From assembly GCA_002840975.1 (NCBI GenBank), contig PHDN01000015.1:99192-147168 (forward strand): 47,977 nt of DNA, written 5' to 3'. Below the pieces are notes generated by a model. The model saw only the letters and a list, made by a program, of their open reading frames with translations, did no database searches and was not told where the DNA came from. The position numbers and the translations under genes were made by a program. This DNA comes from Bacteroidetes bacterium HGW-Bacteroidetes-16 (GTDB lineage Bacteria > Bacteroidota > Bacteroidia > Bacteroidales > F082). This document shows, one piece after another, positions 43,258 through 47,977 of this stretch. How positions within the stretch are numbered: the first letter of the stretch is position 1; every line of letters starts with the position of its first letter.

Positions 43258-43938
43258 ATGTTAACGGCTGAAAACCTACATAAATCTTTTGGAAACCTGC
43301 ATGTACTCTCTGGCATCAATTTGCATGTGGACGAAAGTGAAATTGTAAGCATCGTAGGAAAATCAGGTGCAGGCAAGTCAACCTTGCTTCAAATCCTGGG
43401 AACAATAGAAAATGCCGACCAGGGGAAAGTACTGATTCAAGGGGAGGATGTGCTCAAGTTAAACAATAAAGCCATATCCGTTTTTAGAAATAAGCACATC
43501 GGTTTCGTGTTTCAATTTCACCACCTGCTTCCCGAGTTTACGGCCCTCGAAAATGTTTCAATTCCTGCGTTGATTGCCGGCGATTCAAGAAGGACTGCTG
43601 AAAAAAAGGCCCTGGAACTGTTGGGATTTTTAAACCTGACCGCTCGAAAAGACCATAAACCATCAGCACTATCAGGAGGAGAACAACAACGGGTGGCCAT
43701 TGCCAGAGCGCTCATCAATAAACCTTCAGTGGTATTGGCAGATGAACCCTCCGGGAATCTGGATAGCCATGCTTCCAATGAGTTACATCAGCTTATTCTG
43801 CGTTTGCGAGAAGCTTTTAATCAAACATTTATCATCGTTACGCACAACCGCGAATTGGCTGATATGGCCGATCGCAAACTTATTATCAACGATGGAATGA
43901 TACAACAACAAAATAATACGACCGAAAAATCGTTGTGA
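43258..43938 (+). CDS. ABC transporter ATP-binding protein, LolD-like
   Basis: 226-residue ATPase of the lipoprotein-release (LolCDE)/MacB group. Walker A GKSGAGKST, Q-loop region IGFVFQFHHLLPEFTALEN (the QFHHLLPEF form is typical of LolD), signature [15 protein letters not shown], Walker B VVLADEPSGNLDS and His-switch IVTHNRE are complete. The start is the ATG at 43258, giving MLTAENLHKSFGNL, the family's usual N-terminus. The gene for a LolC/E-type permease is not adjacent; the next gene, 38 bases on, is a secreted TPR protein. It probably works with a permease encoded elsewhere. Confidence 0.92.
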   Translation: MLTAENLHKSFGNLHVLSGINLHVDESEIVSIVGKSGAGKSTLLQILGTIENADQGKVLIQGEDVLKLNNKAISVFRNKHIGFVFQFHHLLPEFTALENVSIPALIAGDSRRTAEKKALELLGFLNLTARKDHKPSALSGGEQQRVAIARALINKPSVVLADEPSGNLDSHASNELHQLILRLREAFNQTFIIVTHNRELADMADRKLIINDGMIQQQNNTTEKSL

Positions 43939-43976
43939 AAACAACCTGCAATTAACTAAACCAGGTGAGCAATCTT

Positions 43977-46670
43977 ATGCTAAACTTTTTGAAATCATAC
44001 GTAAAACTGTCAGGGATCAAATCAATATTCTTGATGTTTACCTTGTTGTTGTCTCAATTTTTGGTGGCACAACAGGCCATTACCTATGATGAAGCCATCA
44101 TATATGGTGACCGTAAATTTAATGAATCGTCGTTTAAGGATGCCAAAGCCTATTATCAAATGGCCCTTCGGTTTAAACCAAACGATGTTTATGCGAAAGA
44201 TAAAATCGACCTGATTATCAAAAAGCTACAGGAGCGAATGGCTGGTGAGGAGGCTTATTATGAGTTGGTTGACAAAGCTGACGAACTATATAACACAGGG
44301 AAGTTAAACCAGGCAATCGTCCAATATCAGCAGTCGCTTGAAATAATCCCCGGTGACGAATATGCAACAGGCCAGATAACGAAAATCATCGAATTCCAGG
44401 CGAAAGAGAAAGAAAAACTTGGGCTTTACGAAAAACTCATGGCCAGTGGGAAGGCATTCGTTGCAACCAAAAAATATGATGAGGCCATCCAACATTATGA
44501 CGAAGCCGGTAAGCTTTTCCCTGAAAACAGTGAACCTGTTGAACTAACAAAAGTTGCAAAATCACTGCAAGTGGAGTGGCAGGAACAACAAATGCGATGT
44601 GCCGCTAAAATCGAAGAGGCTGCGCGTTATATACTGATACAAAACTTTGCTACTGCCCTGGATTTGTACCAGGAAGCACTCTCCATCATGCCAGACAACC
44701 AGGAAGCACTGGATAAGATAAAAGAGATTAAACCCCTTGCTGAGAAACAAAAAAAATATAATACTCTGGTCGGGAAAGCAGATGAATCGTACATCAACAA
44801 AGACTTTATTGCTGCCCGTACTCAGTACCAATCGGCACTAGCCATGTGGCCCGAAAAAACATATGCAGGTGATATGCTCAAACAGATTGACGATCAATTG
44901 GCCGAACAAAGAAAAGACATCGATAAAAATTACGCGAACTTTATTGTGAGAGGCGATAGTTTATTTAATCTAGAAGCCTATACCGAAGCCAAAGGTGAGT
45001 TTAACCTGGCTTTGAATTTAAAACCGGAGGAAGCATATCCAAAACAAAAATTAGCGGCCATCGAACAGCATTTCGCCACCTTGCAGCAATCCTTCGAGGC
45101 CAACTACGGTAAGGTAATCGCCGGAGCCGACAGTGCTTTTGATGCGGGTAAATATGCCATCGCCAAAACACAATATGAAACCGCCTTAACGGTTAAACCA
45201 GAGGATGCCTATCCGCAGCAGCGAATCGATCAGATTAGTCAGAAACTGGATGAGTTGGAACAGTTAACGCGTGTCAACAATGCCTATCTGACCTTGGTTG
45301 CCGATGCGGATCAGCTTGCCTCTGCCGGACAATTAGAACTGGCTTTATCTAAATACATGGAGGCCGAAGCTCTAAAACCCACGGAAAGTTATCCGTCCAA
45401 ACGCATTGAAGAAATCAATTTGCTGTTGGTCGATGCCAGGAAGCAAAAAGAAACAGATGATAAATACCAGGAACAGGTGATTCTGGCGGAGCAGTTATTT
45501 AAGGAAGATAAGCTCGCAGAATCGAAAAATAACTGGCAACAGGCATTGGTGATAAAGCCTTATGAGGTACTGCCCAAATTAAGGATTGCAGCCATTGATA
45601 GTTTGGTGGATGTCCTTGAGAGACAGGCTGAAATCGACAGGCAATATAGATCATTGCTGGCTTCTGGTGATTCATTACAAACACAAAAGTTATATGCAGA
45701 AGCACTGGTGGTGTTTGAGCAGGCTGCTAATGTAAAACCCGGCGACCCGCAGGCAAGTCAAAGAATTCAGGCAGTTAAAGACATCCGGGATGAACTGGAA
45801 AAAGAAGCCGTCCGTAAACTTGCTTATGAGGAAAGCATCGCAAAAGCAAATGCCTTATTTGGAAAGGAAAATTACGAACTGGCCAAAACCGAATTCCAGC
45901 AATCCCTCACCTTTGGTCCAAACGAGGCTTATCCCAAAGAAAAGATTGCTGAAATCGACCAGCTCTTGGTGAAATTGGCGGCTGAGCGTGAACAACGGTA
46001 CAATCAGGCAGTTGAAACAGGAAATGTTTTTTTCGATCAGCAACAGTTTAAGCAAGCATTGGATGAGTATCAGATTGCTGCCAGCATCCGACCCGAAGAC
46101 GCCTTTGTTACTGCCAAAATAACCGAGTGCAACAATAAGTTGGCCGAGGTGCTGCTATTGCTTACAAAGGAGTACAAACAGGCTGTTTCCGAAGCAGATA
46201 ACCTGTATAATGCAAAAATCTACGACAAGGCTATTACCGGATATCGACATGCTCAGAGTATCAAATCAGACGAAACCTATCCCGGAGAGATGATCGCAAA
46301 GATCTCGAAATATATCATGGATAATGCCATCACGGATGTGATCATGGGTTCGTTGGCTGTGAATACCAAGGTAACAGAAAAACTCACCTTTGAACCGGTA
46401 CCCATCAATGTGCGAAAGAGCAACTATGTTTTTGTCAGGGCCCGCAACCTGTCGGGACATCCGGTTTCTGTGATTTTTAGTTATGGGAGCAATGCAGGTA
46501 AAAATGGTGGATTTGTGGTGCAGATGCCTGAAGATGATCAGGTCAACGATTTCATCATTCGGGTAGGAAACCAGTACAAATGGTTTTCGGAGGATAACAA
46601 CTGGTTGGAGATCTATCCTGAAAATGGGGACATAGAGATTACATTAGTACGCATTTCAACTACAAATTAA
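43977..46670 (+). CDS. Exported protein with 13 TPR-like repeats
   Basis: 897 residues from the ATG at 43977; a GTG at 43965 would add four. A signal segment at ~17-35 (SIFLMFTLLLSQFLVAQQ) is followed by 13 copies of a unit of 55-61 residues, each built on A-D-x-L-(F/Y)-x-x-x-x-(Y/L)-x-x-A-x-x-x-Y-x-x-A-L-x-(I/L)-K-P-x-D-x-Y-P-x-x-K-I-x-x-I, joined by charged, coiled-coil-like linkers. Repeats begin near nt 44104, 44274, 44444, 44608, 44776, 44950, 45122, 45302, 45485, 45663, 45843, 46017 and 46193. A C-terminal beta domain of ~110 residues follows (from ~nt 46320). The protein probably forms a long superhelical scaffold in the periplasm. It follows the LolD-type ATPase by 38 bases and overlaps functionally with the small TPR gene two bases downstream. 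Specific role unknown. Confidence 0.85.
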   Translation: MLNFLKSYVKLSGIKSIFLMFTLLLSQFLVAQQAITYDEAIIYGDRKFNESSFKDAKAYYQMALRFKPNDVYAKDKIDLIIKKLQERMAGEEAYYELVDKADELYNTGKLNQAIVQYQQSLEIIPGDEYATGQITKIIEFQAKEKEKLGLYEKLMASGKAFVATKKYDEAIQHYDEAGKLFPENSEPVELTKVAKSLQVEWQEQQMRCAAKIEEAARYILIQNFATALDLYQEALSIMPDNQEALDKIKEIKPLAEKQKKYNTLVGKADESYINKDFIAARTQYQSALAMWPEKTYAGDMLKQIDDQLAEQRKDIDKNYANFIVRGDSLFNLEAYTEAKGEFNLALNLKPEEAYPKQKLAAIEQHFATLQQSFEANYGKVIAGADSAFDAGKYAIAKTQYETALTVKPEDAYPQQRIDQISQKLDELEQLTRVNNAYLTLVADADQLASAGQLELALSKYMEAEALKPTESYPSKRIEEINLLLVDARKQKETDDKYQEQVILAEQLFKEDKLAESKNNWQQALVIKPYEVLPKLRIAAIDSLVDVLERQAEIDRQYRSLLASGDSLQTQKLYAEALVVFEQAANVKPGDPQASQRIQAVKDIRDELEKEAVRKLAYEESIAKANALFGKENYELAKTEFQQSLTFGPNEAYPKEKIAEIDQLLVKLAAEREQRYNQAVETGNVFFDQQQFKQALDEYQIAASIRPEDAFVTAKITECNNKLAEVLLLLTKEYKQAVSEADNLYNAKIYDKAITGYRHAQSIKSDETYPGEMIAKISKYIMDNAITDVIMGSLAVNTKVTEKLTFEPVPINVRKSNYVFVRARNLSGHPVSVIFSYGSNAGKNGGFVVQMPEDDQVNDFIIRVGNQYKWFSEDNNWLEIYPENGDIEITLVRISTTN

Positions 46671-46672
46671 GG

Positions 46673-46990
46673 ATGAGTTTGTTTCAGGAAATAGAACTTC
46701 AGGCGCAACAGGCTACTGATCCACAATCACTTCACTCCCTCATTGACCAGCTTTCTACTTTAATAGCCCAATCTGATGAGCCTGTTAACATGTTGCGGCT
46801 TAGGGCTGCTATTTGGGTTAAACTCGATGAAAAAGGAAAGGCCATCAACGATTACAGGGAGATGCTTGTCTTGGACCCGGAAGATGAAGAAGCAGCCACA
46901 CAGATTCAATATCTCCAAACCATTCTCCGATATAACAACACGGATATTTATGCCAATCCTAACACCAATATGGATCCTTGGCTGGAGTAA
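46673..46990 (+). CDS. Small TPR-type protein, coupled to the 13-repeat protein
   Basis: 105 residues without signal peptide or membrane segment. Residues ~35-80 form a TPR-like helical pair (LRLRAAIWVKLDEKGKAINDYREMLVLDPEDEEAATQIQYLQ). The start codon lies two bases after the stop of the preceding gene, so the two are translationally coupled. It probably acts with that protein or regulates it from the cytoplasm (inference). The C-terminus NPNTNMDPWLE is conserved-looking but not recognised. Confidence 0.75.
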   Translation: MSLFQEIELQAQQATDPQSLHSLIDQLSTLIAQSDEPVNMLRLRAAIWVKLDEKGKAINDYREMLVLDPEDEEAATQIQYLQTILRYNNTDIYANPNTNMDPWLE

Positions 46991-47100
46991 ATAAATCAAA
47001 AATAAGTAAACCCGGATTCCTTTTATTGAATTTCATTTTCAAAATAGCATGTTGGTCACTTGCTTAATAACCCATGGTTAATATATTCTGCAAAAAGGCC

Positions 47101-47108
47101 TACCTTTG
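47101..47108 (+). promoter_or_regulatory. -7 element of the ICMT-like gene
   Basis: TACCTTTG at 47101-47108, full TAnnTTTG match, 21 bases before the ATG at 47130. The -33 region (TTAA near 47078) is weak. Confidence 0.5.
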
Positions 47109-47129
47109 CCCGGCAAAAAATAAAGAAGT

Positions 47130-47873
47130 ATGGCATTTATCAATTCATTTGAAAAAGAAGGCAATACCCTGTTTAAACACCGGGGACAAATTCCTTTAAT
47201 TCTATTTTTGATGGCGATCCCGGTTGTGTATGTTACCCATCCACAGATGAGGATACAAACATTAAATATCGTTTCATGGTTGGCTGTTGCACTGAGTATA
47301 CATGGATTTGTCATCCGTGCCATTTCCATTGCTACCACGCCTAAAGGAACCTCGGGTCGCAATACGAAAGAAGGCCAGGTGGCCGAATCGCTTAATACCA
47401 CAGGCATTTATTCGGTTGTGCGTCATCCATTGTACCTGGGCAATTATTTTATGTGGATTGGCATCGTCATGTTTACTTTTAACTGGTGGTTTGTGTTATC
47501 CGTTACCTTGGCTTTTTGGTTGTACTACGAACGGATTATGTTTGCCGAAGAGCGTTTCCTTGAACGAAAATTTGGGGATTCCTATATGAATTGGGCCAAC
47601 AAAACTCCTGCTTTTATACCCTGTTTGAAAAAGTACAAAAAGAATATCGTCCCATTTTCGTTTAAAAGTGTGCTACGCCGTGAGTATTCAGGAATTTTGG
47701 CTACGGTATTAGGCTTTGTGTTTATTGCTGACTTGCGTTCATTTTTTAAAGCGGGAACTGTTGAACTGGAAACAACAGGCCATATCGTTTTACTTGCAGC
47801 CATGTTGCTTGCAATGATTTTGCGCTCTTTAAAGCACTACACAAAGTTACTTAGCGAAGAAGGAAGATCTTAG
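47130..47873 (+). CDS. ICMT-like membrane methyltransferase
   Basis: 247-residue integral membrane protein of the isoprenylcysteine carboxyl methyltransferase/phospholipid methyltransferase family. Five to six membrane segments (e.g. ~22-42, ~52-70, ~105-145, ~200-220). The SAM-binding core lies at ~88-165: TGIYSVVRHPLYLGNYFMWIG followed by the loop YYERIMFAEERFLERKFGDSYMNWANKTPAFIP, with the RHP and EERFL...F...Y motifs conserved. Such proteins methylate lipids, prenylated or other membrane-bound substrates; the substrate here is unknown. It lies 139 bases after the small TPR gene and has its own -7 element. Confidence 0.85.
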   Translation: MAFINSFEKEGNTLFKHRGQIPLILFLMAIPVVYVTHPQMRIQTLNIVSWLAVALSIHGFVIRAISIATTPKGTSGRNTKEGQVAESLNTTGIYSVVRHPLYLGNYFMWIGIVMFTFNWWFVLSVTLAFWLYYERIMFAEERFLERKFGDSYMNWANKTPAFIPCLKKYKKNIVPFSFKSVLRREYSGILATVLGFVFIADLRSFFKAGTVELETTGHIVLLAAMLLAMILRSLKHYTKLLSEEGRS

Positions 47874-47898
47874 TTCAGTGTTTTTAACGAGTTTTGTC

Positions 47899-47921
47899 GC
47901 AGCTGGCTAAAGCCGAGCTGC
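47899..47921. repeat. Small hairpin element at the window end
   Basis: GCAGCT-GGC-TAAA-GCC-G-AGCTGC forms a near-perfect hairpin after the ICMT-like gene. It lacks a T run, so it is not a typical terminator; it resembles short extragenic palindromes seen in Bacteroidota. No gene is seen in 47874-47977. Confidence 0.35.
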
Positions 47922-47977
47922 AAGGGATTGATTCTAAGGAGTTTTATTCATTTACGATGAATGTGTTTATTGGCCAT

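Noticed and set aside
43977-46320. CRISPR-like regular repeats
   Set aside because: The regular spacing comes from TPR-type protein repeats of about 170 bases with diverged DNA, not from short identical repeats.

Overview
This window is a chromosomal segment from a member of the Bacteroidota, most likely Bacteroidales-like; I cannot name a genus. The evidence is type IX secretion (T9SS) C-terminal sorting domains on three proteins, promoters with the Bacteroidota -7 element TAnnTTTG at many gene starts with no obvious Shine-Dalgarno sites, a tyrosine ammonia-lyase and ketosynthase set of the aryl-polyene/flexirubin type, and typical Bacteroidota families (DUF2795, C1B aminopeptidase with signal peptide, endonuclease/exonuclease/phosphatase secreted protein). 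No phage, transposase, plasmid gene or CRISPR array is visible.

Layout. 1-6704 (minus strand): partial L-aspartate oxidase (nadB), an Fsr-like MFS transporter, the E2 and E1 subunits of 2-oxoglutarate dehydrogenase (sucB, sucA) and a 2[4Fe-4S] ferredoxin. 7131-10014 (plus): korA and korB, a ferredoxin-linked 2-oxoacid oxidoreductase facing away from sucAB and the ferredoxin, so two alternative routes from 2-oxoglutarate to succinyl-CoA lie back to back. 10170-24453 (plus): a lipoprotein, dnaK, a 1654-residue secreted multidomain protein, a second secreted T9SS protein, an unknown secreted protein with a methyltransferase, a MacB/LolD-type ABC ATPase, a PduO-type cobalamin adenosyltransferase and a DUF2795 protein. 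24503-31660 (minus): a compact cluster read in the order PlsC-type acyltransferase, tyrosine ammonia-lyase, ketoreductase, ketosynthase, acyl carrier protein, LpxL-type acyltransferase and O-methyltransferase. It looks like an aryl-polyene or aryl-lipid pathway: the lyase would make p-coumarate, the ACP/KS/KR enzymes would extend it, the methyltransferase would cap the aryl head, and an acyltransferase would attach the product to a membrane lipid. No CoA/ACP ligase, dehydratase, chain-length factor or exporter is present in the window.

31900-34283 (minus): exported C1B cysteine peptidase and an exported EEP-family hydrolase. 34450-37533 (plus): ECF sigma factor, membrane anti-sigma-like protein with TPRs, and a T9SS-secreted protein with seven propeller-like repeats. 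37534-38056: a palindrome-rich intergenic element and tRNA-Pro(TGG). 38057-40684 (minus): response regulator and TPR-containing histidine kinase. 40914-47873: methyltransferase (plus), sucC (minus), then on the plus strand a LolD-type ATPase, a secreted protein with 13 TPR-like repeats, a translationally coupled small TPR protein and an ICMT-like membrane methyltransferase.

Central metabolism (sucAB, sucC, korAB, ferredoxin, nadB) points to a flexible anaerobic/respiratory TCA cycle. The accessory interest lies in the aryl-lipid cluster, the surface-protein modules with their sigma/anti-sigma pair, and the repeat element beside the tRNA. All family assignments were made by reading motifs; no database search was run.
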